A stretch of DNA of 64,000 bases from assembly GCA_030066855.1 (NCBI GenBank), contig JASJAU010000006.1:47694-111693 (forward strand), given 5' to 3'. Below the pieces are notes generated by a model. It saw nothing but the letters and a program-made list of their open reading frames with translations, ran no database searches and was not told where the DNA came from. Made by a program: the position numbers and the translations under genes. The DNA is from Paracoccaceae bacterium (GTDB lineage Bacteria > Pseudomonadota > Alphaproteobacteria > Rhodobacterales > Rhodobacteraceae). This document shows, in pieces, positions 1 through 9,533 of the stretch (within the stretch, counting starts at the first letter, position 1; each line of letters opens with the position of its first letter).

Positions 1-1347
1 CCCAAGCGATTGCAGGCGATCGCTCATCTCCAGTTGTTGCGCGCGCAACCCGGCGGCCAGCAAGCATTCACCGTACTCGATGCCTTGAAACTCTATCTGG
101 GCCGCCTCCTGCTCGAGCGTAGCGTGATGCGCCCAATCCTCGCTCACATCACCCAGCGGGAGGGTTGCGTTCAGCGTTTCCGCGCGTCTCTTTGAAACGA
201 AGACATCCTGGTGATCGGGCCACGCAGGCAGCATCTCTACGTAATTCTCCCGGTCGAATGCGGCGTGGTCCAGCGTGGACATCAAGAAGTTCGCCCAGAC
301 CGGAAGAAAGAGGCCGACGCACATCGCAGCCACGACATTCATGCTCGTGCGGAGATCGGCAGCCAGAAACAGCACTTGACCGGCTTCCGGACGGAGGGCG
401 AGCAGGAGCACGGCGAGGAACATCAGCCACACAGGGTCCGTCCCGAAGTTCTGGAATGCGATATACGCCAACCCCGGCACGAGAATGAGCCAAAGCAGAC
501 CGAGCCCGTCATGGCCCGTCCGGCGAATCAACATCGCAGACAAGCAGGCAAGCACCGTTGCGCCGATGCCGCCGCTGCCGGCAAGAAGTTCGGTGTAGGG
601 CACGCCGGCATTAGGTCGCGTTTCCGAGCGGGAGACCTCGATCAAAGAGCCGACATACTCAAGCCAGAACGCCGGCCCGAATACGATCGCGAAGGCCAGG
701 ATCGCCGCGACGCCTGCCATCATCGCTGCCGCCAGCGCCGCGACATCGCGCCGGATCAGCAGCGCCACGCAGGCGGCGGGCACGAGGAACACGAAATAGG
801 TCGCTTTCGTCAGCAGTAGAAACGCGCCCAGAATACCCAGCAGCGCGCCATCCAACCAGGGTTGCTGACGCGCCATCGGCGGCAGCATCGCGATCAGCAA
901 AAGCGTGAAGCCCGCGGCCCAGCACCAGCGGTTGTAATGCATGCCCATCGAGACGCTTCCATCCGCTTCGCCGGGAGTTAAGGCGATCAAGAGGCTCATG
1001 CAGGCGAACATGAAAAGCGCGGCCGGCCCTCTCTCGAGCCGGGTCACGCCCGCATAGATCACGAAGGGCAGCAGCGCGGCCGCGACGGCGAACTGACCCC
1101 ATAGAATGGCGTTACCCACGCCGAACCCCTGCGCCATGAACGCCGTTGTCGGATAGAAGGCGAAGAAGCCCAAAGGGGTGAAGAAATCGAGATGGATGAC
1201 CTTGCCCGCATGCAGTCGGAGCAGAATATCCATCATGTGGTAGCCGTCGCCCTCGAATTCATCGAGAAACAACGCCCCTTTCCAATAGGCGAGCGCCCCG
1301 TAAAGGGCGAGCATCGCGATCGGAATGATTGTTTCGAACCTGCTCAT
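1..1347 (-). CDS. Polytopic membrane protein, GT-C glycosyltransferase-like (3' end missing)
   Basis: The frame is open from the start codon to the window edge, giving 449 residues with the stop beyond position 1. The protein is very hydrophobic, with many predicted membrane segments from the N-terminus to about residue 350 and then a soluble tail. An acidic Asp-Glu pair (residues 29-30) lies just after the first hydrophobic segment. That position is typical of the first external loop of GT-C glycosyltransferases using lipid-linked sugars, but the match is weak and a general membrane-protein label is safer. In-frame ATGs occur at 1353 and 1347. An AAGGA ending at 1353 sits 5 nt before the ATG at 1347, so that start is chosen. 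It is divergent from the AAA+ ATPase gene. Confidence 0.7.
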   Translation of the reverse strand, partial: MSRFETIIPIAMLALYGALAYWKGALFLDEFEGDGYHMMDILLRLHAGKVIHLDFFTPLGFFAFYPTTAFMAQGFGVGNAILWGQFAVAAALLPFVIYAGVTRLERGPAALFMFACMSLLIALTPGEADGSVSMGMHYNRWCWAAGFTLLLIAMLPPMARQQPWLDGALLGILGAFLLLTKATYFVFLVPAACVALLIRRDVAALAAAMMAGVAAILAFAIVFGPAFWLEYVGSLIEVSRSETRPNAGVPYTELLAGSGGIGATVLACLSAMLIRRTGHDGLGLLWLILVPGLAYIAFQNFGTDPVWLMFLAVLLLALRPEAGQVLFLAADLRTSMNVVAAMCVGLFLPVWANFLMSTLDHAAFDRENYVEMLPAWPDHQDVFVSKRRAETLNATLPLGDVSEDWAHHATLEQEAAQIEFQGIEYGECLLAAGLRAQQLEMSDRLQSLG

Positions 1348-1479
1348 TCTCATCCTTTTTTCATTATTTGGCCACAATAGGCAGGCACCTTCCAACGAGC
1401 AAAGGTCTGGCAGCGCTTATTGTTCAAAATCGGGCAACGGCGGGGCGGGCCTGGACCTATATGAGGCACGTGTAGACCA

Positions 1480-2790
1480 ATGAATATGGAAACGGCGAAC
1501 GTTATCGCGCCCCCGGCCCCCCGCTCGCTTTCGGGGATGAAGCTGCCCACGGTGATGATGCGCGACATCCTTTTGAAGACGATGTTCCGCATGAACCTCG
1601 ACGCGGTTTCCGATCTGGCCAAGGCGCTCTGCCTGCCCAATCCGGTCACGCAGGAGTTGATCGATATGGCGCGCGAGCAGAAGCTGATCGAGGCGACCGG
1701 CACGCTGCACGCGAACTCGGGCGGCGAGATGGGGTTCCAACTGACCGAGGCGGGCAAGGCCCGCGCGCTCGATGCGTTGGCGCAGTCCGAATACTACGGC
1801 GCGATGCCCGTGCCGCTCGACATTTACCGCGAGCAGGTGCATCGCCAGTCGATCCGCAACATCCAGGTCACCCGCGACCAGCTGACCGGAGCGATGGGCC
1901 ATCTGATCCTGCCGAACGAGCTCCTCGACCATCTTGGGCCAGCGGTGTCCGCCGGGCGGTCGATTCTGATGTACGGGCCTCCGGGCAACGGCAAATCGTC
2001 GATCTCCAACGGCATCCGCGACGCGCTTGGCGACAAGATCTACATCCCCCGCGCGATCGAGTATTCCGGCCAGGTGATCACCGTCTATGACCCGATCGTC
2101 CATTCGGCCGCCGAGGTGCTGGAGGACGACCCGAACTCGCTACGCCGTACGTCGAACCGGTTCGACACGCGCTATGTGCTCTGCGACCGCCCGACCGTGA
2201 TCACCGGCGGCGAGCTTTCGCTTTCCATGCTGGACCTGGTCTACAACCCGACGGCGCGAACCTATCAGGCGCCCCTGCAGCTCAAGTCGACCGGCGGCGT
2301 CTTCATCGTCGACGACCTTGGCCGTCAGGAAGAACCGCCCCAGGCGCTCGTCAACCGCTGGATCGTTCCGCTGGAAGAAAACAAGGACATTCTGGCCTTC
2401 CAGTCGGGCGAGAAGTTCGAGGTGCCTTTTGACACGCTTGTTATCTTCTCGACCAACTTCCATCCGAACGAGATCTTCGACAAAGCGGCGCTTCGCCGGA
2501 TCTTCTTCAAGATCAAGATCGACGGGCCGAACCAAGAGGATTACCTGAAGATCTTCGCGATGGTCGCACGGAAGCGGAAGATGCCGCTGGACGAGGACAC
2601 GCTCGTCTACCTGATCAAGAACAAGTACCCGACGATCGACAATATCTACGCGAACTACCAGCCTATCTTCCTGGTCGACCAGATGATCTCGATCTGCGAG
2701 TTCGAGGGCATCCCCTACCAGATGTCGCCAGAGCTGATCGACCGCGCCTGGGCGAACATGTTCGTCAAGGAAGAAAAGATCGTGCACTAA
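1480..2790 (+). CDS. AAA+ ATPase with N-terminal winged-helix-like domain
   Basis: A 436-residue protein. Residues 25-105 look like a small winged-helix domain. An AAA+ module follows, with Walker A GPPGNGKSS (166-174), Walker B VFIVDD (274-279), sensor-1 region VIFSTNF (321-327) and an arginine pair LRR (338-340). It resembles the uncharacterised ATPases annotated only as ATPase in many Rhodobacterales. No lid-specific partner such as a VWA protein is encoded beside it, so assignment to a MoxR system is not supported. Substrate and pathway are unknown. A strong intrinsic terminator follows, so it is probably transcribed alone. ATGs at 1480 and 1486 are both possible starts, and neither has a strong ribosome binding site. 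Confidence 0.85.
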   Translation: MNMETANVIAPPAPRSLSGMKLPTVMMRDILLKTMFRMNLDAVSDLAKALCLPNPVTQELIDMAREQKLIEATGTLHANSGGEMGFQLTEAGKARALDALAQSEYYGAMPVPLDIYREQVHRQSIRNIQVTRDQLTGAMGHLILPNELLDHLGPAVSAGRSILMYGPPGNGKSSISNGIRDALGDKIYIPRAIEYSGQVITVYDPIVHSAAEVLEDDPNSLRRTSNRFDTRYVLCDRPTVITGGELSLSMLDLVYNPTARTYQAPLQLKSTGGVFIVDDLGRQEEPPQALVNRWIVPLEENKDILAFQSGEKFEVPFDTLVIFSTNFHPNEIFDKAALRRIFFKIKIDGPNQEDYLKIFAMVARKRKMPLDEDTLVYLIKNKYPTIDNIYANYQPIFLVDQMISICEFEGIPYQMSPELIDRAWANMFVKEEKIVH

Positions 2791-2875
2791 TCCCGTTTCC
2801 GCCGCGCAGCCCGCGCGGCGACCGGATGGAGGGTTTTGCCCCTCTAATCCTCCCCAGAGTATTTGCCCCAATAGA

Positions 2876-2902
2876 AAGGCCCGGGTTCCCCCGGGCTTTT
2901 TT
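2876..2902 (+). terminator. Rho-independent terminator after the AAA+ ATPase gene
   Basis: The 7-bp GC stem GCCCGGG (2879-2885) / CCCGGGC (2890-2896) has a 4-nt loop and is followed by six T residues. Flanking A residues extend the stem. It separates the ATPase gene from the helicase gene. Confidence 0.9.
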
Positions 2903-2920
2903 GCGGGCTAGGTGAAGGGC

Positions 2921-5335
2921 ATGGCCGACCTGCCCCCCGCATTCACCGATTGGTTCGTCTCGCGCGGCTGGTCGGCGCATCCCCATCAGATCGAGATGGC
3001 AGCGCGGGCCGGCTCGCCCTCGCTCCTGCTGATCGCACCGACGGGCGGGGGCAAGACGCTCGCCGGGTTTTTGCCCACCTTGGCGGAGCTGGCCGACGGT
3101 GAGTATGACGGGCTTCACACCATCTATGTCTCGCCTTTGAAAGCGCTGGCGGCCGACATCCGGCGCAACCTCTCCTCCCCTATCGAGGAGATGGGATTGC
3201 CGGTCCGGGTCGAGGACCGGACCGGCGACACGTCTGCCACGCAGAAGAAGCGCCAGCGCGCCGACCCGCCGCATATCCTCCTGACCACGCCCGAAAGCCT
3301 CGCCCTCCTCCTGACCTACGAGGACGCGCCCCGGATGTTCCGAGGCCTCACCCGCGTGATCGTAGATGAGATTCACGCGCTGTCGGAGTCTAAGCGGGGC
3401 GATCAGCTCATGCTGGCGCTGGCCGAGCTCGAGGCAATGACGCCGGGCCTCCGCCGCGTCGGCCTCTCCGCCACCGTCGAGGACCCGAAGGGCATCGCGG
3501 CCTTCCTCGCCCGCCACCCCGACCCCTGTCCCATTCTCTTCGCGGATCCGGGGCCCGAACCCGACATCTCAATGCTTGAGACCGCCCATCCGCCGCCCTG
3601 GTCCGGCGGCGGCGCGGCCTATGCAATCCCCGAGGTCATGGCGGCGATCCGCCGACACAAGACGACGCTGGTCTTCCATAACACGCGGGCGCAGGCGGAG
3701 ATCTTCTTCTACAACCTCTGGCTCGAGAACGACGAAGCGCTTCCCATCGGCATTCACCACGGCAGCCTCGCCCGCGAGCAGCGCCAGAAGGTCGAGGCGG
3801 CGATGGCGGCGGGGGACCTTCGCGCGATTGTCTGCACCGGCACGCTGGATCTGGGCATCGACTGGGGCGACGTGGACCTGATCATCCAGATCGGAGCGCC
3901 CAAAAACGTCAAGAGGCTGGTCCAGCGCATCGGGCGGGCGAACCATCGCTACAACGCGCCATCCAAGGCGATTATCGTGCCCGCGAACCGTTTCGAGATC
4001 GTGGAATGCGTCGCCGCACTGCAAGCGGTCCGCGAAGCCGATCTCGACGGCGATCCACGTGGCTCCGGGCCGCGCGACGTGCTCTGCCAGCACATCCTGA
4101 TCCGCGCCTGCCGGGGTCCGTTCGATGCGAGCGCGTTCTACGAGACCGTGCGGACGGCGGGGGCTTATGCGGACCTCACACGCGCCGAGTTCAACGCCTG
4201 CCTTGACATGGTGGCCACCGGCGGCTACGCGCTCCGCGCCTATGACCGCTGGCAGCGTCTGAAGGAGCGGCCCGACGGGCTTTGGGAGCTCCGCGATCCC
4301 CGCGCGGCGCGCGACGTCCGGATGAACCTCGGCACCATTCAGGACACCGAAACGCTCAAGGTGCGGATGAAGGGGCGGCAATTCGGAAGACCGCTGGGCG
4401 AGATCGAGGAGGGCTTCGCCGCCTCCCTCGTCCCCGGCGACACGTTCCTGATCGGCGGGCAGGTCGTGCGCTATGAGGGCCTGCGGGAGATGACGGTGGA
4501 AGTGACCCGCCGCGCCGACAAGAAGCCTAAAATCGCCACCTTCAACGGCACCAAATTCGCGACCTCTACCCAGCTGTCGCAACGCATCCTCGGCATGTTC
4601 CGGCAAGACGACTGGCCGGACTTGCCGCGCCACACCGCCGACTGGCTCGCGCTTCAGGCCCGCGTCTCACACCTGCCGAGGGCCGACCGCCTGCTGGTCG
4701 AGAGCTTTCCCCATGACGGGCGCCAGCACGTCTGCATCTACGGCTTCGCAGGACGGAACGCGATGCAGACGCTGGGGCTTCTGGTCACCCGGCAGATGGA
4801 AATGGAGGGCCTCAATCCCCTCGGTTTCGTCTCCACCGACTACGCCGTGCTCATCTGGGGGCTAAACCAGGTCATTGACCCGGAACCCCTTTTCGATGCT
4901 CGGGACCTGCGGGCCGCATTCGAGAGCTGGCTGCAAAGCAACGCCGTCATGAAGCGTACCTTCCGCGCCTCGGCCACGGTCGCAGGGCTGCTGGAACGGA
5001 ACTGGGGGGCGCAGAGACGGACGGGTCGGCAGGCGACCTTCTCCTCCGACATCCTTTACGACACGCTGGTCAAATACGACCCGGAACACCTGATGCTACA
5101 GATTACGCGGGAAGAGGCTATGCGCGGCCTCGTCGATTTCGGCCGGATTGAGGAGATGCTGACGCGGACGCAAGGCCGCGTCGATCATGTCATTCTCGAC
5201 CGCGTCACGCCGCTTGCCGCGCCCTTGTTCCTCGAGCAAGGGCGGGTACCGGTGATGGGCGAGGGGCGCGAGCGGTTGCTGGCGGAGGAGACCGAGCGGC
5301 TGATGGCCGCCGCCGGACTGCAGGACGTGGCCTGA
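2921..5335 (+). CDS. Ligase-associated DNA damage response DEXH-box helicase (Lhr-like)
   Basis: An SF2 helicase of about 804 residues. It has Walker A APTGGGKT (39-46), the DEXH box VDEIH followed by ALSESKRGD near residue 148, motif III SATVED, and a helicase C-terminal block with GTLDLGIDW and VQRIGRANHR. The rest matches Lhr-type C-terminal regions. In the known four-gene bacterial DNA-repair cassette this helicase accompanies an ATP-dependent ligase, a metallo-beta-lactamase-fold exonuclease and the PdeM phosphoesterase. Here pdeM follows after 39 bp, but ligase and exonuclease are not in the window. An in-frame GTG at 2912 is an alternative start. The ATG at 2921 is preferred because AGGTG lies 6 nt upstream. 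Confidence 0.88.
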   Translation: MADLPPAFTDWFVSRGWSAHPHQIEMAARAGSPSLLLIAPTGGGKTLAGFLPTLAELADGEYDGLHTIYVSPLKALAADIRRNLSSPIEEMGLPVRVEDRTGDTSATQKKRQRADPPHILLTTPESLALLLTYEDAPRMFRGLTRVIVDEIHALSESKRGDQLMLALAELEAMTPGLRRVGLSATVEDPKGIAAFLARHPDPCPILFADPGPEPDISMLETAHPPPWSGGGAAYAIPEVMAAIRRHKTTLVFHNTRAQAEIFFYNLWLENDEALPIGIHHGSLAREQRQKVEAAMAAGDLRAIVCTGTLDLGIDWGDVDLIIQIGAPKNVKRLVQRIGRANHRYNAPSKAIIVPANRFEIVECVAALQAVREADLDGDPRGSGPRDVLCQHILIRACRGPFDASAFYETVRTAGAYADLTRAEFNACLDMVATGGYALRAYDRWQRLKERPDGLWELRDPRAARDVRMNLGTIQDTETLKVRMKGRQFGRPLGEIEEGFAASLVPGDTFLIGGQVVRYEGLREMTVEVTRRADKKPKIATFNGTKFATSTQLSQRILGMFRQDDWPDLPRHTADWLALQARVSHLPRADRLLVESFPHDGRQHVCIYGFAGRNAMQTLGLLVTRQMEMEGLNPLGFVSTDYAVLIWGLNQVIDPEPLFDARDLRAAFESWLQSNAVMKRTFRASATVAGLLERNWGAQRRTGRQATFSSDILYDTLVKYDPEHLMLQITREEAMRGLVDFGRIEEMLTRTQGRVDHVILDRVTPLAAPLFLEQGRVPVMGEGRERLLAEETERLMAAAGLQDVA

Positions 5336-5374
5336 CCCCTTGCCAAGGCGCTCGCGACCCGGCAAGAACGAAGC

Positions 5375-6034
5375 ATGAACTCAGCCGCCCTCTCCCTCGC
5401 CGGTGAAACCCTGATCGCGCTGCCCTCGGGCGCGCTTCATTGGCCTGCGAAAGGCGTGCTGGTCGTCTCCGACCTGCACCTCGGCAAATCCGAGCGCATG
5501 GCCCGGCGCGGCGGCGCGCTTTTGCCGCCCTATGAGACGATCGAGACGCTGACCCGGCTTGCAGGCGATATCGAAGCAACGCGCCCGGCGACCGTTCTTT
5601 GTCTTGGTGACAGTTTCGACGACCTTCTGGCGGCGGAAGCGATCGAAGACGCGCATCGCGACACGATCCGGCGCCTGCAAGCGGGGCGCCAATGGGTTTG
5701 GATCGAAGGCAACCATGACCCAGGGCCGCTTGATCTGGGCGGCACGCACCGGGCCGAGGTCCGACTGGGCGCCCTGGTCTTTCGCCACATCGCCGAAGAT
5801 GGAAGTCCGCCCGGTGAGATCTCTGGCCATTACCATCCCAAGGCGCGGGTTCGGAGCGCCCGCCGCCCCTGCTTTCTGACCGACGGGCGGCGGCTCATCC
5901 TGCCTGCCTACGGCACCTATACCGGCGGGCTGGACTGGACGACGCCGGTCCTGCGGCGCCTCTTCGCCGACAGCGCCACTGCCTATCTGACGGGTTCGCG
6001 CGTGCTCGCCGTGCCCGTTCCGAGGGCTGCATGA
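5375..6034 (+). CDS. pdeM: Ligase-associated DNA damage response endonuclease PdeM
   Basis: A 219-residue calcineurin-type metallophosphoesterase. All metal-binding blocks are visible: SDLHLGK (D33, H35), GDSFDD near 77, GNHD near 110 and GHYHPK near 150. PdeM proteins are the nuclease partner of the Lhr-like helicase and ATP-dependent ligase in a predicted DNA repair system. The adjacent upstream helicase supports the assignment over a generic phosphoesterase. Its stop overlaps the start of the next gene by 4 bp (ATGA at 6031-6034), implying translational coupling. Confidence 0.87.
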   Translation: MNSAALSLAGETLIALPSGALHWPAKGVLVVSDLHLGKSERMARRGGALLPPYETIETLTRLAGDIEATRPATVLCLGDSFDDLLAAEAIEDAHRDTIRRLQAGRQWVWIEGNHDPGPLDLGGTHRAEVRLGALVFRHIAEDGSPPGEISGHYHPKARVRSARRPCFLTDGRRLILPAYGTYTGGLDWTTPVLRRLFADSATAYLTGSRVLAVPVPRAA

Positions 6035-6456
6035 CGCTCGCGCCCGAGATTGAGGCCAAGATACGCCAGTCGTTCAACGCGCAGACGTTGATGTCCACGC
6101 TCCATGCCACGCTGGACGAGATCGACCACGGCCATGCGGTGATCTCGGCTCCAATCCACGAGGGCAGCCGACAGCAGCACGGCGCGGCCCACGCCGGTCT
6201 GACCTTTGCCATCGGCGACAGCGCGGCGGGCTACGCTGCGCTTGGCATGTTCGAGGAGGCCAAGGAGGTCATGACCGTGGAGATGAAGATCAACCTTCTC
6301 CGCCCCGCCATCGGCGATCGGCTTGTTGCGGAAGGCCGGGTCGTGAAGCCGGGCCGTCGGCTGACCGTCGTTCAGGCGGAGGTCTTTGCGGAAACGAACG
6401 GCGTCCGGAAATCAGTGGCGCTGTTGCAGGGGACCATGATCCCAGTCGACGGCTAG
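6031..6456 (+). CDS. PaaI-family hotdog thioesterase
   Basis: A 141-residue single hotdog-fold protein with the helix/loop block QQHGAAHAG followed by a hydrophobic GDSAAGYAAL helix, typical of PaaI-type acyl-CoA thioesterases. The acyl-CoA substrate cannot be deduced. It starts inside the pdeM stop codon and is therefore the last gene of the helicase-pdeM transcription unit. Its 3' end is only 2 bp from the convergent folD gene. Confidence 0.82.
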   Translation: MTLAPEIEAKIRQSFNAQTLMSTLHATLDEIDHGHAVISAPIHEGSRQQHGAAHAGLTFAIGDSAAGYAALGMFEEAKEVMTVEMKINLLRPAIGDRLVAEGRVVKPGRRLTVVQAEVFAETNGVRKSVALLQGTMIPVDG

Positions 6457-6458
6457 TC

Positions 6459-7352
6459 TCAGGCCGTCAAGCCTTCCGGCTCGGGCAATCCATTGGCCCG
6501 GCAGCACGCGGTCAGCGTATTCGCCAGCAGACAAGCGATGGTCATCGGCCCGACGCCGCCCGGCACAGGGGTGATGGCGCCGGCGACCTCGACCGCGCTG
6601 TCGAAATCCACGTCGCCCACAAGCCGGGTCTTGCCCTCTCCCGCGTCAACGCGGTTGATGCCGACATCGATCACTGTCGCGCCTGGCTTGATCCAGTCGC
6701 CCGGCACCATTCGCGGTCGCCCCACCGCCGCAACCACAATATCCGCGCGACGAACCACCTCCGGCAGGTCCTTGGTGCGGGAATGCGCGATCGTTACCGT
6801 GCAACTGTCGCCCAGCAAGAGCTGCGCCATTGGCTTGCCGACGATGTTCGAGCGCCCGACGACCACCGCGTCCAGTCCCGAGAGCGAGCCGTGATGCTCG
6901 CGCAGCATCATCAGGCACCCCAAAGGCGTGCATGGCACCATGGATTTCTGGCCGGTACCCAAGAGGCCGACGTTCGAGATGTGGAACCCGTCGACATCCT
7001 TGGCCGGATCGATGGCGTTGATCACGAGGTCTTCGTTCAGATGATCTGGCAAAGGCAGCTGCACGAGGATGCCGTGAATGGTCGGATCGGCGTTCAGCTC
7101 TTGAACAAGCGCCAGAAGGTCGGCTTCCGATGTGTCCGCATCGAGCCGATGCTCGACCGACTTCATGCCGACCTCGACGGTCTGCTTGCCCTTAGACCGC
7201 ACGTAGACCTGGCTTGCCGGGTCTTCGCCGACCAGAACCACCGCCAGTCCGGGCGTGATCCCGTGATCCGCTTGCAAGCGTCCTACCTGTTCCGCTACCC
7301 GCCCGCGTACGCCAGCCGCGAATGCCTTGCCGTCAATGATCGCCGCCGTCAT
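6459..7352 (-). CDS. folD: Bifunctional methylenetetrahydrofolate dehydrogenase/cyclohydrolase FolD
   Basis: A 297-residue protein of the usual FolD length, interconverting 5,10-methylene-THF, 5,10-methenyl-THF and 10-formyl-THF. Visible family blocks are the YVRSKGK catalytic region (Tyr and Lys), the QLPLPDHL loop, [11 protein letters not shown] for NADP binding and the C-terminal [10 protein letters not shown] signature. GGGGAG lies 7 nt before the ATG. It overlaps the upstream chorismate mutase gene by 20 bp and lies in the same orientation as fhs, so the cluster covers the formate-to-methylene-THF branch. Confidence 0.96.
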   Translation of the reverse strand: MTAAIIDGKAFAAGVRGRVAEQVGRLQADHGITPGLAVVLVGEDPASQVYVRSKGKQTVEVGMKSVEHRLDADTSEADLLALVQELNADPTIHGILVQLPLPDHLNEDLVINAIDPAKDVDGFHISNVGLLGTGQKSMVPCTPLGCLMMLREHHGSLSGLDAVVVGRSNIVGKPMAQLLLGDSCTVTIAHSRTKDLPEVVRRADIVVAAVGRPRMVPGDWIKPGATVIDVGINRVDAGEGKTRLVGDVDFDSAVEVAGAITPVPGGVGPMTIACLLANTLTACCRANGLPEPEGLTA

Positions 7353-7662
7353 CCCGTTTCTCCCCTGAGGGTCCCAGCGCGGTCTCCTCCCGCGCGATGG
7401 ACCATTCGATCAACCCCCGCCACACCTGTTCGGCCAGATCGGGGGGCAGTCCCTGCACATCGGCCGCCCGGCGCACGTTCCCGACCACTTCCTCCACCCG
7501 GTCGCCGATACGCGCGGGCAGGCCAATTCCGGCCTTGATCTCGGAGGCGCGGTCGATGAAGCGCACGCGTTCGGCAAGAAGCGTCACGAGCTCCTGGTCG
7601 ATCTCGTCGATGCCCTGACGCAGCTCTTCCATCGTCTGGCAATCCTCGGGGGCAATGGCCAT
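7333..7662 (-). CDS. Chorismate mutase, AroQ type
   Basis: A 109-residue all-helical chorismate mutase converting chorismate to prephenate for phenylalanine and tyrosine synthesis. Helix 1 contains [19 protein letters not shown], followed by [12 protein letters not shown], with the conserved Arg, Lys and Glu positions of the AroQ active site. A longer frame begins at 7689, but GAGAGG lies a few bases before the ATG at 7662, which also gives the usual family length. The 3' end overlaps folD by 20 bp. It sits between two folate genes, an unexpected context for an aromatic amino acid enzyme. Confidence 0.88.
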   Translation of the reverse strand: MAIAPEDCQTMEELRQGIDEIDQELVTLLAERVRFIDRASEIKAGIGLPARIGDRVEEVVGNVRRAADVQGLPPDLAEQVWRGLIEWSIAREETALGPSGEKRDDGGDH

Positions 7663-7739
7663 GGGACCTCTCTTTCGAACCGCCCCCACTTACGCTGCCC
7701 GCCCTGGCGGGCACAAGGTCACACCGTGCCGCAGAACGC

Positions 7740-9416
7740 CTAGAACAGCCCCTCGATCTCGCCCGCATCGTTCAACCGAATGCTCTCCGCCGCTGGAACG
7801 CGAGGAAGACCCGGCATTGTCATGATCTCTCCGCAGACAACAACGACAAATCCGGCGCCTGCGGACAGGCGCACCTCGCGAACCGGGACCGAATGGCCTG
7901 TCGGCGCGCCGCGCAGGTTCGGATCGGTCGAGAAGGAGTATTGCGTCTTCGCCATGCAGACCGGAAGACCGCCATAGCCCTGTTCTTCCCAAAGCTTCAG
8001 CTGATCCCGGATCTTCTTGTCCGCCAGCACCTCGTCGGCTCGGTAGATGCGCTTGGCGACGGTCTCGATCTTGTCGAAGAGGCTCATCTCGTCGGGATAG
8101 ATCGGCGCGAAGTTCGCGGTGCCGGCGTCCGCGATCTCGGCCACCCTCGTGGCGAGCTCGGACGATCCCTCAGACCCAAGCTCCCAGTGACGTGACAGAA
8201 TCGCCTCGGCGCCCTGCTCGGCCACGAAATCCTCCACCGCCTGGATTTCGGCCTCGGTGTCCGTGACAAAGTGGTTGATCGCCACAACGACCGGCACCCC
8301 GAAGGATTTGACGTTCTCGATGTGCCGCCCGAGGTTCGGGCAGCCCTTCAGCACGGCATCGACGTTCTCGGCGCCAAGATCGGCCTTGGCGACGCCGCCG
8401 TTCATCTTCATCGCCCGCACGGTCGCCACGACCACGACGACAGACGGGGCGAGCCCCGCCTTGCGGCACTTGATATTCATGAACTTTTCAGCGCCCAGGT
8501 CCGCGCCGAACCCGGCCTCCGTCACCACATAATCGGCGAGCTTCAGCGCCGTCGTTGTCGCGATGACCGAGTTGCAGCCGTGCGCGATATTGGCGAAGGG
8601 CCCGCCATGGACGAAAGCGGGGTTGTTCTCGAGCGTCTGCACGAGGTTCGGCTGCATCGCGTCCTTGAGGAGAACGGTCATCGCGCCCTCGGCCTTGATG
8701 TCCCGGCAGTAGACCGGCGACCGGTCGCGGCGGTAGGCCACGATCATGTCGCCCAGCCGCTTCTCCAGGTCCTTGAGGTCCTTCGCGAGGCAGAGGATCG
8801 CCATCACCTCGGAAGCCACCGTGATGTCAAAGCCGCCCTCGCGCGGGAAACCGTTCGTCACGCCGCCGAGCGACAGCGTCACCTGGCGCAGCGCCCTGTC
8901 GTTCATGTCGACCACTCGCTTCCACTGGACGCGGCGAATATCGATCTCCTGCTCGTTCCCCCAGTAGACGTGGTTGTCGATCATCGCCGACAGAAGCGAG
9001 TGCGCCGAGGTGATGGCGTGGAAATCGCCGGTGAAGTGAAGGTTCATCTCCTCCATCGGCACGACCTGCGCGTAGCCACCCCCGGCCGCACCACCCTTCA
9101 TCCCGAAGTTCGGGCCGAGCGAGGCCTCGCGAATGCAGATCATCGCGTTTCTTCCGATGCGATTCAGACCGTCGCCTAACCCGACCGTGGTCGTCGTCTT
9201 GCCCTCGCCCGCCGGCGTCGGGTTGATAGCAGTGACGAGAATTAGCTTGCCGTCCTCTCGGCCCTGTACCGAATTGATGAACTCCTGGCTAACCTTGGCC
9301 TTGTCATGGCCGTAGGGCAATAAATGCTCCGACTCGATTCCCAGTTTGGAGCCGATCTCCATGATCGGGCGTTTCGACGCCGCGCGGGCGATCTCGATAT
9401 CGGATTTGTGGCTCAT
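7740..9416 (-). CDS. fhs: Formate-tetrahydrofolate ligase
   Basis: A 558-residue enzyme that uses ATP to join formate to tetrahydrofolate. The P-loop [18 protein letters not shown] and the [21 protein letters not shown] region are diagnostic. Length is normal for the family. AGGGACAGGG precedes the ATG. With folD downstream on the same strand it supplies 10-formyl-THF and methylene-THF. A 77-bp gap separates it from the chorismate mutase gene. Confidence 0.97.
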   Translation of the reverse strand: MSHKSDIEIARAASKRPIMEIGSKLGIESEHLLPYGHDKAKVSQEFINSVQGREDGKLILVTAINPTPAGEGKTTTTVGLGDGLNRIGRNAMICIREASLGPNFGMKGGAAGGGYAQVVPMEEMNLHFTGDFHAITSAHSLLSAMIDNHVYWGNEQEIDIRRVQWKRVVDMNDRALRQVTLSLGGVTNGFPREGGFDITVASEVMAILCLAKDLKDLEKRLGDMIVAYRRDRSPVYCRDIKAEGAMTVLLKDAMQPNLVQTLENNPAFVHGGPFANIAHGCNSVIATTTALKLADYVVTEAGFGADLGAEKFMNIKCRKAGLAPSVVVVVATVRAMKMNGGVAKADLGAENVDAVLKGCPNLGRHIENVKSFGVPVVVAINHFVTDTEAEIQAVEDFVAEQGAEAILSRHWELGSEGSSELATRVAEIADAGTANFAPIYPDEMSLFDKIETVAKRIYRADEVLADKKIRDQLKLWEEQGYGGLPVCMAKTQYSFSTDPNLRGAPTGHSVPVREVRLSAGAGFVVVVCGEIMTMPGLPRVPAAESIRLNDAGEIEGLF

Positions 9417-9533
9417 GACCCTGTCCCTGTCGCTCGGCTGAGACGCCGCGTTCCTCGTCCGCCTAGCACGGAGAGGAACGGCAGGTGCGGCCCGTTTTCG
9501 ACATTTCCAGCGCCTCTTGCGTCGGAGGCGAGA

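Noticed and set aside
7697..7712. Inverted repeat GCCCGCC/GGCGGGC between fhs and chorismate mutase
   Set aside because: Loop of only 2 nt and no T run on the minus strand, so not a believable terminator.
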